Shown in pieces: positions 11,494-22,329 of a stretch of 64,000 nucleotides of DNA. Each line of letters starts with the position of its first letter. Within the stretch, counting starts at the first letter, position 1. Below the pieces are notes generated by a model. That model saw only the letters and a list, made by a program, of their open reading frames with translations. It made no database searches and was not told the origin of the DNA. The position numbers and the translations under genes were made by a program. This DNA is from Hippasteria phrygiana. Lineage: Eukaryota; Echinodermata; Asteroidea; Valvatida; Goniasteridae. The stretch lies in contig JAZGUH010000056.1 of assembly GCA_037893225.1 (NCBI GenBank), positions 2,232,001 to 2,296,000 of the forward strand, given 5' to 3'.

Positions 11494-12343
11494 GGGATAT
11501 TTTGACTTGCTATTTTATGTTTTTTATTAGAAAAAAAAAATAACCGCCTTTTCATTTTGATGCATAGGAATTAGTTTTTACACCTGAATAAATATGGACA
11601 TTGTGTGTGTGAAAACCTTGACAGTTCCTATCGATTTCCACGGTCATGTTTATAAGGGCCCGCATCTCATTCAATTCAATAATGGTTTATTATAAAACAT
11701 GTCCGGCAGTTAAAACTGAATTGTACATGCCAACAAGACTTTTAGTAAAATTGCTTAACAAGTAAAATTGCTTAACAAGTAAAATAAAATAAAGTACTAA
11801 AACCCGATATACTTAACTAGCAATAAAAATATGTAAGAATGCTTAATAAAAAATTATTAAAAACACCAATACGATCAACAAGGCTTGAGTAAAATAATAA
11901 AGAGTAAAATAATTTTACAAGGTATTTTAAAATTTGATGATTTGCGGGAGAGCACTATTTGCATATCTTTTAGTGCGGTACCTGTACTGCTCATACATGT
12001 TTTTCGTAGATCAGACATGACATTACGTTGAGGTGGTAACCAATCTTTACACATACTATAAGATTTGATATATAGAGCAAAATCGGTGCAAATGTTCTGT
12101 CTGCTCAAAGGCAGTTCTGTCGACTTGCGGTTCATTTTGTTAGGTTGTGTGGCAAAATGCATTGATCATCCAGACATGTCTTTGTTCATAATATAATGAC
12201 AAGTGTAATTTTTTCTACCATCAGACCAACATAAATGGAGATGGATTTTTCACAGCCGACTATTGACTGTAATGTGTCCACATAGCCTCAGATTTCCCTT
12301 AATTTTTCAAAGGAATCTTGAAAGCAATTTTACTCGGGATATA
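11494..12343. other. unassigned AT-rich DNA
   Basis: AT-rich, with short local repeats (AGTAAAATTGCTTAACA twice near 11745-11775). A 95-codon minus-strand frame (12162-11875) is unrecognised and probably random. Confidence 0.3.
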
Positions 12344-13120
12344 CAGGGTGTATCAAAAAGAAGTATAGGGCCTACACTCAGGAAAATGTCTCAAAAATGA
12401 AAATTTCAATATTTTTGGAATATGGCTCCACATAAATTATATGGGTAGAAAATCTTTCAGGCTTTAATTAAAATGACACTCTGATCATTTGGCGTACTTT
12501 ACTGGCGTCATTTGCAAACCTTGTCCAAAAACGGCGTGCGCACAAAGATCTGTACAAAAATTCCTCCACATCCTTCACATTCCTTTTGCATTTGCGCCCT
12601 CCTCAACAGCCTAAAATTTCGTGAATTTCGTTACGTAAGGCATTGTCTGCATTTGGATAAATTTGATAAAATCTGTGGGCTTTCTGTGTACTTCACTTAT
12701 TCTTGAAGTTGAAGTGACTGTGTCCAACAAGATGGTTATACCTACCTCAGTACACACCGCAACAAAGGTCTTTCTTTGTAACGGAGTACCACCGCATTCA
12801 CTAGCAGCTTATCTGCAGTGCTTCAAATGGTCTGGCAAGAATACCCAAATGACGTTGACCAACCCGAGCAACAGTTTACAAAAATCTACAGAAGTACAAT
12901 GCAACGGGGACGAGTCGTAATCTGAACAAGGAACGATCTGTAGGCCACAGAATTGGGAGATCTGCTGCTAAAATCCAAGCAGTCCGTGACATCCTGGAGG
13001 CACAACATGGCGGAGATGCAGGAGGGCAAATGGTTGCTATGGACTTGTGTTGCCCTCGGCAACGTTTAACAGGATTACTCGGTTAGATTTGCGATTTCAT
13101 CCTTATCAAATGATAAAACG
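12344..13120 (+). mobile_element. Tc1/mariner-like transposon relic (5' part)
   Basis: The element starts at CAGGGTGTATCAAAAAG after a TA. From about 12725 the plus strand carries the N-terminal DNA-binding part of a mariner/IS630-type transposase spread over shifted frames: KVFLCN, then KYNATGTSRNLNKERS, IGRSAAKIQAVRDILE, GLVLPSATFNRITRLDL and FHPYQMIKRH. The catalytic DDE/D half is missing. Another small element begins at 13121, inside or at the broken edge of the transposase. Confidence 0.8.
12725..13119 (+). pseudogene. mariner-like transposase, N-terminal fragment
   Basis: Two helix-turn-helix regions of a transposase can be followed across frameshifts. The best-kept stretch is at about 12893-13000 (GTSRNLNKERS then GRSAAKIQAVRDILE). 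It continues through SATFNRITRLDL to FHPYQMIKRH, the linker that precedes the catalytic core in this family. With frameshifts and no acidic catalytic triad it cannot encode an active enzyme. Confidence 0.8.
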
Positions 13121-13314
13121 ACACTGTGAAAAAATGTCCCGTAATTTTACGGTAAATTCCTAATAAAACGGGTTGCCAACGAAAAACCGTAAAATGACGG
13201 TCAGTTAGGGGAATTTCCCGTGAAATGTCTCTGGTGGGGTTGAAGCAAAAACGGTACCAAACCTTAAACATTACGGGAAGCGCACAGTAAATTTACGAGA
13301 ATTGTTTACAGTGT
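13121..13314. mobile_element. small MITE (ACACTGT ends) at the edge of the mariner relic
   Basis: The left end ACACTGTGAAAAAATG and the right end read on the other strand (ACACTGTAAACAATT) are inverted repeats, both followed by CGTAA and TTTAC motifs. It begins where the transposase similarity stops, so it probably inserted there. Confidence 0.65.
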
Positions 13315-13469
13315 AGGTAATTAACTGCAAATTAACAGAAATTAATGAAGTGGGAACCAGACTAAACCGAAGTAACTTTGGTAGAGTGTAAAAATGCTAC
13401 GATAATCTACTAAAGACTACAAACTGAATGATGTTGTGCTTTAGCTTTTATTCAGCGTTATTCATTTTA

Positions 13470-13576
13470 GGCTGCGTCCGAATCGCTTGTCTAGCTAGAG
13501 CTATTGTCTAGGTGTTCGTCTATTACAACTACGCGTGGCGTGGCTGTAGCTCTAGACGCCCATTTTGGACACGACC
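13470..13576. mobile_element. MITE family B, copy 1 (TA target duplication)
   Basis: Ends GGCTGCGTCCGAAT...TTGGACACGACC form inverted repeats flanked by TA. Copies at 26166-26274 and 46712-46828 share the ends. This copy shares with 26166 the core TTGTCTAG, GCTATTGTC(T/C)AGGTGTTCG and ATTACAACTACGCGTG. Confidence 0.8.
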
Positions 13577-13659
13577 TAAATAATAAAAATGGAGACACCA
13601 GACCGAGAAATTCAGACCACCAAAAGGCGGACCGAACAAATCCGTTTCCAGTTTCACCT

Positions 13660-13966
13660 CAACCCAGCCTTTTTACGCATTTTTTGATATACATGTATCG
13701 ACGAATAAATGTCACCTCCACCCAGCCTTTTACGCATTTGTTGATATATCCACGAATTGATGTCACCTCTACCTAGCCTTTTAACGCATTTGTTGATATA
13801 TCCACGAATTGATGTCACCTCCACCCAGCCTTTTACGCATTTGTTGATATATCCACGAATTGATGTCACCTCTACCCAGTCTTTTACGCATTTGTTGATA
13901 TATCCACGAATTAATGTCACCTATACCTAGCCTTTTAACGCATTTGTTGATATCATCACGAATTAA
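13660..13966. repeat. 51-bp minisatellite
   Basis: About six copies of a 51-bp unit (TCACCTCCACCCAGCCTTTT, ACGCATTTGTTGATATATCC, ACGAATTGATG). The first and last copies diverge most. Because 51 is a multiple of three, long frames run through it on both strands; the minus strand repeats 17 residues (GDINSWIYQQMRKRLGR). I regard these frames as by-products. Confidence 0.95.
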
Positions 13967-13998
13967 TGTCCCTTTAAAAGACTGTGTTCCACGGAAAT

Positions 13999-14030
13999 GG
14001 GATCGGATCGGATCGGATTGGATTGGATTC
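13999..14030. repeat. (GGATC/GGATT)n short tandem repeat
   Basis: Six to seven units of GGATC grading into GGATT. Confidence 0.85.
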
Positions 14031-14139
14031 AAAACAAAAGAAAATTGCCTTTTAAAGATATAATACAACCTTGGTAGAGCTGTACAACACAGGTTCAGGC
14101 CGCGTGTTGGGATTTCAAATATACATCCAATTCTGCTTA

Positions 14140-14310
14140 ATATTGCGATTGTTAAAATTGAAATAGGCCGCGGTGTTTCTTCAGATACAATTTTCTTGAA
14201 GTTGACAGCATTGAAGATTGATACTAGTATTATCTTTTTAAACAATCGGCTTTTAGATTGAAACTTATCCCGCCAAAATGTATCATTACCAAAGCCATAA
14301 CATGTTTAAG
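14140..14310 (+). repeat. dispersed repeat D, copy 2
   Basis: This matches 9605-9800 in order: TAAAATTGAAATAGGCC, TTTTCTTGAAGTTGACAGC, CGGCTTTTAGATTGAAACT, ATTACCAAAGC. Confidence 0.6.
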
Positions 14311-14561
14311 TCATACTGTTACTGAAAAGCCATTATACGAATTGCACTATAAGTCGAATTCCGTGCGTACATGAAAACCTGGTATCTGAAGCACTGGTGA
14401 TGACAGAAGCGAGGACATTTACTCGTTTGATCCATCTCCGATACATTAAGTACCAGACTTTTAGTGATTTTGTGCTATGGCACCATGAAATGAGTATGAC
14501 ATCCTGCAGTATGACATCCTGTGTAACAATCAGAAACAACCAGAAGTTTGTTTTGAGAAAA

Positions 14562-15010
14562 CGAAGCACAAACTGTTTATCATTGATTACCGGTACTGTA
14601 CCAGAAGTGGGTGAGCAGTGCGAATTTATCTCCCTCGGCCCTCCCCGTCGTGCCGTCTTGTGCAAGGAACTGAACATGTGGTTGCTCTGCTCTAATTCTA
14701 AAGCCAGTGTATTGTCAAGAGATATATAAAAACAAAATCCCAACGCTGCGTGCTTGCATCAAGGTATAATTATCTCGTGGCGTACAGTAGTTCAGGGTAT
14801 TTTTCTTTACTTTGAAAGCACTCATTGCTAGCTGGTGAAAGTGCAGCGTTCATTATGCAGTATTTAATACAGAATAGCATATTTACCGAGAAACTCTCTC
14901 CACTACATCTGCTCTTTCAGCAGGGATCGTTCCATAGCCATAATCTGTTTATCATTGATTTCTGTACCAGAAGTGGTGAGTAGCACAGATTTATCTTCCT
15001 CGGCGCACCC
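14562..15010 (+). repeat. local direct repeat (two units)
   Basis: Two related units of about 75 bp lie about 370 bp apart: TTTATCATTGATT, TGTACCAGAAGTGG, GAGCAG or GAGTAGCA, ATTTATCT(C/T)CCTCGGC occur near 14575-14645 and again near 14946-15010. There is no gene evidence in the region. Confidence 0.55.
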
Positions 15011-16011
15011 GGTCCTGCCCTCTCAGTTTGGAAATGAACTTAGCGAAACAATATTCCTGCTGTGATTTTTATTCATGAAGCAAAGGGCAGGAATCGAACA
15101 CAGTCCCCGGAACAAGCTTATAACAACTGATGTTTGTACCCCGGGGGCGTGAAAGCGGGCTTGGAACTCTTGGATTAGCCACTTAATCCGGCCGTAGCCT
15201 CAAGAGCACACGGGTGTACACTTGGACTTGTTGACGAACCGAGGCCGGTCCATCTCGCTCGCTCCTTGAGCGGTGAGTAAGGGACAACGAGCAATTTCGC
15301 AAATGCACTTATCGTTCGAGTGTGTTTTATATAAAAAGGCACCGTGTGGTTGGTTTCCTGGGGGATCGAGGGGACAGCACATGATTGGTCGCGGAGACAG
15401 CACATGGTTGGTCGCGGAGACGGTTTGCCGTGTTCTCGCTCCCAGATGGGGTTTATAGGTTTATTGAAATTAAGGGAGGACCGCTGTGAAGCAGCATCCT
15501 TGTGGTTTTTGATGTCGAACTGTGAACACCTTGAATGTGATTCTGTATTCAAAATGGACAAGAAGTTTAGGACGATGTGATCTCCGCAAGGAGCGTCCAA
15601 AATCACGTCCTACTCTGTTCAAAACCACATTTGAAGCCTGGCATCCCAAATGAGCGCTAAAAAATTAACTAAAAATAACTTAAAATAACTCGTTCATTGC
15701 TCACCGACAATCTTCATTTGCACATTGTGGCTACTTTTAAAGAAAAATTCAAATATTGTCTAAAAAATTACTACCTGCAATATACCCCCTAATTTGGACA
15801 AAGTAACACAACCACTCGTGTTTCACTATACTACTAAGGACTTTGGCTGTTCTCTTCCATTCTGCCTATTGTTTGGACTTCAACTTTTTCTTCTTTCATG
15901 TCCCATAAGGTTTGCACATGACAGCTACTGAGGACTTGGGCTTAGGTCCTCAGTTTTGTTGTTCAGGTAACCCCTTTTCCAAGTCCTCAGTCGTAAAGGA
16001 TAACCTGTACA
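15011..16011. other. unassigned DNA with GC-rich patch
   Basis: Overlapping open frames occur in a GC-rich patch (15175-15606, both strands), including a 143-codon minus-strand frame with no domain I recognise. A 23-bp direct duplication (CAGCACATG(A/G)TTGGTCGCGG) lies at about 15376-15421. An exon here is possible but not supported. Confidence 0.3.
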
Positions 16012-16430
16012 TACGAGGGTCGGCTGAAAAGTTCGTAGGTTGACTCTGAAGGAGTAATGCCAGATCAATGAAACTTAACTTATAGCATGCATTTATTTCA
16101 ACCCTTTTGATAACTAATTGCATGCTGTTGGAGTCTCCCGAATCTTTGCGTACAGAACTTAGAATGTGAAAGGTTTCTGCTCGGTGGGGGGCGCGTCTTC
16201 TGACCCCTGATCAAAAGCGCACCAGGCTGGTCATGTCAAGGGATTAAACCTGGAGCGTTTTGAAGCAGATCCAGTTAATTTCATCGAACGTTTCCTAACC
16301 CAGGATGAGTGCTGGGTCCATCACTTTGAGCCAGAGACAAAGAGGCAATCTATGCAGTGTAAACACACGTCCTTACGGTACCCCTCCAAAGAAGGCCAAG
16401 TTCGTTTCGATGACAAATTTTGTCAATTTT
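16012..16430 (+). mobile_element. mariner relic with transposase fragment
   Basis: The left end reads ACGAGGGTCGGCTGAAAAGT, typical of mariner termini. After a large internal deletion, about 16200-16400 encodes a mariner-transposase piece with frameshifts: LTPDQKRTRLVMSRD, NLERFEADPVNFIERFLTQD and ECWVHHFEPETKRQSMQ, the last being the block around the second catalytic aspartate. The N-terminal domain and the 3' end are gone. Confidence 0.88.
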
Positions 16431-16520
16431 TATGAAGTCGTCTACAAACCACCAAATACGGCCTTACCTGGAAACAATCCAATTATTTATCAAAAGGTAT
16501 TTTCAAAGTGAACTAAGAAA

Positions 16521-16745
16521 ACTGGCAGAAGCGGGATTCGAACCTGCGACCTCCGGAATACCGTATAGGCGCTGTACCAACTGAGCTATCTTGCCCTATA
16601 TCTTGGCGGTCTCTCAAATTGTTAGTATCTTTGTTCGGGTGGGCGCTAGTCAGAAGTCATAAACCCATAATGCCGTATATATGGCCAGGGATCACGCCCA
16701 ATTTTACGATGCAACCTGGGAAGCGACATTGTGGGGATCACTTAA
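16521..16745 (-). repeat. tRNA-derived SINE, copy 1
   Basis: On the minus strand the head is tRNA-like: a B box (GGTTCGAATCC) and an A-box-like TAGCTCAGTTGGTACAG. A tRNA-unrelated body of about 140 bp follows (plus strand: TTGGCGGTCTCTCAAATTGT, TATCTTTGTTCGGGTGGGCG, AGTCATAAACCCATAATGCC). The same body occurs at 32729-32945 and 33029-33128. It would be transcribed by RNA polymerase III and mobilised by a LINE. Confidence 0.9.
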
Positions 16746-16756
16746 TGAGAATGTTT

Positions 16757-17130
16757 GTGATTCAAAGGTGCCATTAGGCCTTGATACATTGATTTTTGTA
16801 ATTCAAAGGTGCCAATACGCCTTGATACATTGATGTTAATGATTAAAAGGTGCCATTAGGCCTTGATACATTGATGTTTGTGATTGAAAGGTGCCTTAAC
16901 ACTGTGAACAAGTAACAATGGATTGGGTGCCAAGTAACAATGGATCTTCATTGTTAGTGCACCGTTTTTCTTTTGTTAGATGTTCATAGTGTAAGGCCCT
17001 TGCACATTATTGCTCGTGATTCAAAGGTGCCATTAGGCCTTGATACATTGATGTTTGTGGTTCAAAGGTGCCATTAAGCCTTGATATATTGGTGTTTGTG
17101 ATTCATAGGTGCCATTAGGCCTTGATACAT
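16757..17130. repeat. 41-bp minisatellite in two blocks
   Basis: Unit TTCAAAGGTGCCATTAGGCC, TTGATACATTGATGTTTGTGA with a 41-bp period: units start at 16761, 16802, 16843 and 16884, and after about 95 bp of unrelated sequence again at 17020, 17061 and 17102. The keeping of phase-like spacing within each block shows one array that was interrupted. Confidence 0.93.
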
Positions 17131-17984
17131 TTAACAATTGTTGACTGCTGTGATGTGGGATATGACGTTTTTTAGCACCCGAGGGTTCATCGCGTTTTGG
17201 TTCAAAATCAGTCAGCCACAATTAACTTAATTCTTTGTTTACAGCGAAATGCATCATTCACTCTTAGATGACATTGATAACACGCGCCAGATGACAGTAT
17301 TATGCTAATACATTATACATGATACAACTAATACTATTAGCAGTGAGAGTGTTAGCAGTTCTAAGGTGATAGTCAAATATAGGTGAAAGTATATAGCCGA
17401 TGAAAAACATGAAAAACAAATCCGTATGTAACGCGGGGTCCTGGTGATAAATACTTCTTACTGTTACAAGCAGGTATGGTTATGCTACTTTATGTCTTTA
17501 ATCTTTCATAGTCTGAACGTTCAGCCTGAGATTTACATTCGAATCGATCGTCTGTTTTCCATGGCAACATATCCTACGCAACGGCCCAATACAAAGTGCT
17601 TTCCATCAGGATGTTCTCGAACGGTGCGTGTAGGCAAGCGAGCCCTTGATTTTAATTCACAGCCTGTCAGACTTTATTATAAAATCGCCCAGGGCGAGAT
17701 CAATGCCTCAAACAGCATAGCAACGCACACACGTTGTGCGAACTGACGAAATTCGACATAAAGACCAAATATGCGGTGCGAGTTTGTGTTGACATTCCCA
17801 TACACGACGTCAAGGTTGATATTGATGTCACGGATGAACTGTCGTGTGTAATTTTTTGTATTGCTGCCACCTCAAATTTCGTCTTGTCAAACTCCTTTTC
17901 TATTTGCTCTGGTTTTTTTCTACAGTCTTTCTTTATTTTCTTTTGCAGGTACAGTCCAGAAAGAGGAAGCTCATAGATTCGACC
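17131..17984 (+). other. upstream region and likely 5' intron of the membrane-protein gene
   Basis: There is no supported coding sequence. Pyrimidine-rich stretches ending in TTTTTTTCTACAG (near 17926) and TTTTCTTTTGCAG (near 17949) are good splice acceptors just before the coding exon at 17985, so an untranslated first exon probably lies upstream. I could not place it. Confidence 0.45.
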
Positions 17985-18569
17985 ATGCCGTTTAATTTCA
18001 GGCAACTGGTGCCCGGATGCAGCGCCAAGCGAAGCGAGAACGGCACACCCGCAGGTCAGCGCGCCGGCCGCACCGCCAGCACATGCGCAGGGGATCCGTA
18101 CGGCGATGGCTCGGAGGTTCGCATCCGTCTGTCCTCTGAGACCTCGGGACAGTTCCTGAGTAGCAGGCGTAGCAGCCGCCGGTCTGACGTGGACTACGAC
18201 GATGGGTACGGCTGCATCGGGACCCTTGTGGTAACCCTGCTGATCCTGAGCCCTCCCATGGTCCTGGCGGGTGTGATCCTGCTGACCACTGGCGCCATTA
18301 TAAGCAGCGCCCACGTCTTTGGCTCGGGTATGGCGGTGATCGTGGCCGGCGTGGTGCTCGGGGCAATCTCCGCCTTCGCCTTCGTCCGGCTGAGGTCACA
18401 TCCCTCGCCGAGTTCGTCGGCCGCACGGACGGCCTCGTTGCACCGGGACTCCACCGGGCAGCACCGCCAGCTGACGCCTCGCTCAGCCTCTATTATAGAG
18501 ACCACCGATCAGCGAACAGTTGAAATAACATTCTGCACCTCGGAACCCGAAACGACCCGGGACTTATGA
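17985..18569 (+). CDS. predicted two-pass membrane protein, single coding exon
   Basis: A 194-residue protein begins MPFNFRQLVPGCS and ends at TGA. I chose this ATG because the 36 bases before it follow a strong acceptor (TTTTCTTTTGCAG at about 17949); the frame is open farther upstream only through intron sequence. Residues 1-75 are polar with serine/arginine clusters (SSRRSSRRSDVDYDDGYG). Residues about 77-101 and 110-134 are hydrophobic helices joined by a very short loop, placing both ends on the same side of the membrane. Residues 135-194 form a Ser/Thr-rich tail. The GC content and codon use of the exon differ sharply from its AT-rich surroundings, supporting a real gene. The topology resembles small TMEM-type proteins, but I do not recognise the family. 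Confidence 0.75.
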   Translation: MPFNFRQLVPGCSAKRSENGTPAGQRAGRTASTCAGDPYGDGSEVRIRLSSETSGQFLSSRRSSRRSDVDYDDGYGCIGTLVVTLLILSPPMVLAGVILLTTGAIISSAHVFGSGMAVIVAGVVLGAISAFAFVRLRSHPSPSSSAARTASLHRDSTGQHRQLTPRSASIIETTDQRTVEITFCTSEPETTRDL

Positions 18570-19130
18570 GGGGGAGCGAAGCAACCCGTCCAGGGGAAAA
18601 GTTACCCCGTGGTCAATGTTATATGCTTGTTGACATTATAGTCACAAAAAGGGCGCACTGGAACATTGATTTCCATGCCCGCCAGTCCACAGCAACCCAC
18701 TTCCTCCCAAAATTACAGAAGAAAAAACAGAACAAGGAAGATGCAACGATTGTCACGTCCAGTGAGAAGGAAGTGTTTTGATTGCAACACGACTCGGCTT
18801 TCTTAATGCAAACCATCGATCGTGGAGTATTTTAAGGCACCTAACATCTTGGACGTTACCAAGATGAGATGGATATTGTTATAACCTACATGCCGATGCC
18901 TCCGGGGAGGCCGATACCTGCTCGAATGTCTGAAAATCTTCGTGGAAAGTATAATAGGTTAAGCGTGAATGGAAGGTCCGACTCAAGTGAAAAGTTGGCG
19001 GCAGCTGATTGGGTTAGGCGCGGAATGATATAGATGCTTTTCATGTGACATCACAAGTCCATATTGTACCGCCTAATGTAGTTATGGTAATAGAGCCTGA
19101 ATGTAAAAGGTCACGCGGAGTACTTACGGT
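18570..19130 (+). other. probable 3' flank of the membrane-protein gene; otherwise unassigned
   Basis: No domain or repeat recognised, and no clear AATAAA signal close to the stop codon. Confidence 0.3.
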
Positions 19131-20910
19131 GGGCAACCTCGTTCCCATGGTGTCGAGCAGCGCCCTCACCGACACCACAGCTGCTCTCTCACCCTGGTAT
19201 GGGATCATTTAAATGTGCAAGATTTTTGAACACGCATGCAAATTGGGCTCCCTGTGAGCGATGTATTCTGGGCACGTAGTAGTCTGATGGCAATACTTAA
19301 ACTTCACTTCTTCGTCGCATTCACAGCATAGGCTTTTTGGTACTAGATTGATTAGCTTGATTGTAAAATCGTGCAAAAAGGCCGCAAACTACGTGCAGTT
19401 CATGGGTTCTCAGAATGGTTGACATGGTTGAGCATCAACGAAGCGTCATTTATCTCAAAATGAAAAGAACAAAAAACAAATTTACATACCCTTGTGATAC
19501 CAGTTTTCCTTGTGGTGTTTCCGTACGTGGCGCACACTCGAGACAAATTCGGTTCCGGACTTCCTTTTAGTTTTGATAAAGCCTAAGAACAGGCTTTCGC
19601 CAAGTTTCGGGGCTAGCAACTAGCCTCGGACTGCGGCATGGCGTTGCCGTTGGTATTGACAGGACCAAAAACCCGCCGTTTCGCAGCTGGAGCACTCTTA
19701 GGACGTATTTGCTACAACCACTGCTGCTACATGGACGCCAGTTTAGCGATGTTGACCCGTGCATCCTCCACCGTTTTATGGACCTTCGTTCCGCAACTTC
19801 GGCATATTGTGTCACTCGGTGGTCCCACGATTGTCGCTTTTGGAACACAAGATGCAAGTACATGTAATACTTTATTTTCAACCTCGTTTCCAATAGTAAG
19901 CCCTGGAATGGGAACTCCTTACTCGTGCCCTGATTGGATAGTGAAAATACAGCATTAGCTTATTAACATATAGAGAAATTAAAACCGTGCAGTTGGTGAT
20001 TCCACTGTATTTCTTGATGAAAGTTTGCCGGCGCGCCAAAAGTGAAACTTTTGTTGGTATTTTTTAACGTTAGTGACTTTTCTGTAGTATATATTCTCTG
20101 AAATTTCTGCAATGGCGACACCCAGCTCCTCAAAAAATACACCCGTCAAATCTGATACTTGCATCTTGTGTTCTACAAGCGACAATCGTGGGACGCACAT
20201 CTGGAGAGTCAGTGGACAAAAAAAGATTTTTCCGCAATTGCTTTAACCATAGCTTTCACACTGAGTGACACAATATGCCGAAGTTGCGTAACGAAGGTCC
20301 ATAAAACGGTGGAGGATGCACGGGTCAACATCGCTAAACTGGCGTCCATGTAGCAGCAGTGGTTGTAGCAAATAATTTCTAAGATCTCCTGGTGAGAGTG
20401 CTCCAGCTGCGAAACGGCGGGTTTTTGGTCCTGTCAATACCAACGGCAACGCCGCCCGCCATGCCGCAGTCCGAGGCCTGTTGCTAGCCCCGAAAGCCTG
20501 TTCTTAGTCCGAAGCCGAATTTGTCTCGAGTGTGCGCCACGTACGGAAACACCACAAGGAAAACTGGTATCACAAGGGTATGTAAATTTGTTTTTTGTTC
20601 TTTTCATTTTGAGATAAATGACGCTTCGTTGATGCTCAACCATGTCAACCATTCTGAGAACCCATGAACCCATGATTTTACAATCAAGCTAATCAATCTA
20701 GTACCAAAGAGCCTATGCTATGAATGCGACGAAGAAGTGAAGTTTAAGTATTGCCATCAGACTACTACGTGCCCAGAATACATCGCTCACAGGGAGCCCA
20801 ATTTGCATGCGTGTTCAAAAATCTTGCACATTTAAATGATCCCATACCAGGGTGAAAGAGCAGCTGTGGTGTCGGTGAGGGCGCTGCTCGACACCATGTG
20901 AACGAGGTTG
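19131..20910. repeat. large palindrome (inverted repeat, arms about 740 bp)
   Basis: The left arm (about 19131-19863) is repeated in reverse complement as the right arm (about 20157-20910), around a spacer of about 290 bp. Arms share blocks such as GGCAACGCC, CGCAGCTGGAGCACTC, GACAGGACCAAAAACCCGCC and GTGTCGAGCAGCGCCCTCAC at corresponding places. The right arm has about 50-60 extra bases near 20198-20265 and small indels. Both outer ends read CAACCTCGTT inward. It may be a foldback transposon or an inverted duplication. Confidence 0.92.
20157..20353 (+). pseudogene. possible Cys-pair (zinc-binding) exon remnant in the palindrome
   Basis: The plus strand of the right arm encodes CILCSTSDN near 20160 and, in another frame, TICRSCVTKVHKTVEDARV near 20275-20330: two C-x2-C pairs spaced about as in small treble-clef zinc domains. 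The left arm holds the same sequence on the minus strand with stops and shifts. The frame change between the pairs could be an intron, but I see no clear splice pair. This reading is tentative. Confidence 0.3.
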
Positions 20911-22200
20911 AGCCGGGCTGGCTTGAGTGTCTCGTTTACAGCCTCAATCACCGTCCTTATCAACGGTTACATTAGATTTTTATTTTTTTTCGAAAATGCT
21001 AATGGGTCCTGTACGTTTATTAAAATAAATTTGCCATAGATGACTTTTTATTCATCTATTTAACTTTCAGTTTTTACCTAATGATTGCCACAAAATTATT
21101 TCATAAATTTTCATCTTTGTACGAGTACACCGAGTTTCACTAGTTCGTATATGTTTTAGATTTTCGGAAGTGAGAGGTCAATTTTTGGCACGATATTTCT
21201 CTTTCACACCAGGCGATTTATCAGTTTCCTTAAATATTGATATGCTATATAGTAATAATTTTATTAAAACCTTTTTCCGGGGTGATTTTCTTAAGAAATC
21301 AATCTACCAAAAATAATTGGATTTCCCCCCCCCCAATTTTTAAACGTTAATTTTACTATTCAAGGAATCTAGATGTGCGCCACCAGGGGTGAACTTTCAG
21401 GCTCTATGCCCATACTTGTCATGTAGGCCTACTGTGATCAATCATATCATCTAGCGCTACCTGGTCACCTGCGAAAACGGTCTGTAGCCACACTGCACTC
21501 CTTCCACGATGAAATCGCATCCATGCATGGCCGCTTCACCTGTTGTTTTATTTAAATTAAATTGGACCAAATTTGACAAAACGATAATCTTGCTCCCTAG
21601 GGCAAGATGGCGGTTAGCTATGTCTAGTTTTTGTTTATATAATACTCTCTAGGATAAACACGAATCGATTTTGTGCAGAAGTTGATGGGAAAACTGCTAA
21701 CCAAATTGAAAATCTTAGGCTGCGGGAACACCATGAGATATTTTTCGATTGCGCACCCGCAGCCTACTTTCCAGCCAACAACTCCCCCATGCAAAGCTTC
21801 AACACACAAAAAACACAGATCATTAAACGTAGAGGTACATCTGTTAAAAAAAAAGCTTACTGGTACCCTCCAAAACTTTGTACATGGCGATAGTTTGTTT
21901 ATCTTTTTTGTATTATTACTGCGCAGGCGCACTGTAATTCCGATTTGGCTAATAATGGCGCCACTTTTGTCCTGGTTCGTCAAACTAAACCAGTGCCCGT
22001 CATGTGCTGCTGTGTTTATATACCAAAATTTACATGGTTATTTAAAAAGAAAATCCGATTTCTTTTTTTTTAAATGGCAAATAAACAGTATAAAACAAGA
22101 ATTAAGAAATTCGTAAAATACGAACATGAGTATTATCTTCAAAGAGTTACAAAATTCGTAAATTGTTAGTTTTTTTGTTACTTTTGTTTTGAGAATTTGA
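20911..22200. other. unassigned DNA including a dispersed repeat
   Basis: About 21190-21412 matches, in reverse orientation, the plus-strand sequence at 36826-37065. Two antiparallel frames at 21624-22116 have no recognisable domain. Confidence 0.35.
21190..21412 (-). repeat. dispersed repeat H, copy 1
   Basis: The reverse complement of this stretch shares with 36826-37065: AGCCTGAAAGTTCACCCC, TTGATTTCTTAAGAAAAT, CCGAAAAA or CCGGAAAAAGG, TATCAAT and GGAAACTGATAAATCGC. Confidence 0.65.
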
Positions 22201-22329
22201 GGACCACATACCTTCAGGTACCGTTAAGTGTTACCCAGATTCGGCCACTTCAACTTGTGCTTATGTAACGATGTATAGCGTTGAAACTGTACGTAACTTT
22301 TAGTTGTATTAAGAACGGGAGGTTTAGGT

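Noticed and set aside
13654..14245. Minus-strand frames with a 17-residue repeat as a protein gene
   Set aside because: Openness follows from the 51-bp unit; there is no start context, splice signal or domain outside the repeat.
15175..15606. 143-codon minus-strand frame as a gene
   Set aside because: Both strands are open in a GC-rich patch and no domain is seen; not enough to call it.
13660..17130. CRISPR array
   Set aside because: The tandem units at 13660 and 16757 are head-to-tail minisatellites without unique spacers, in an intron-bearing animal genome.
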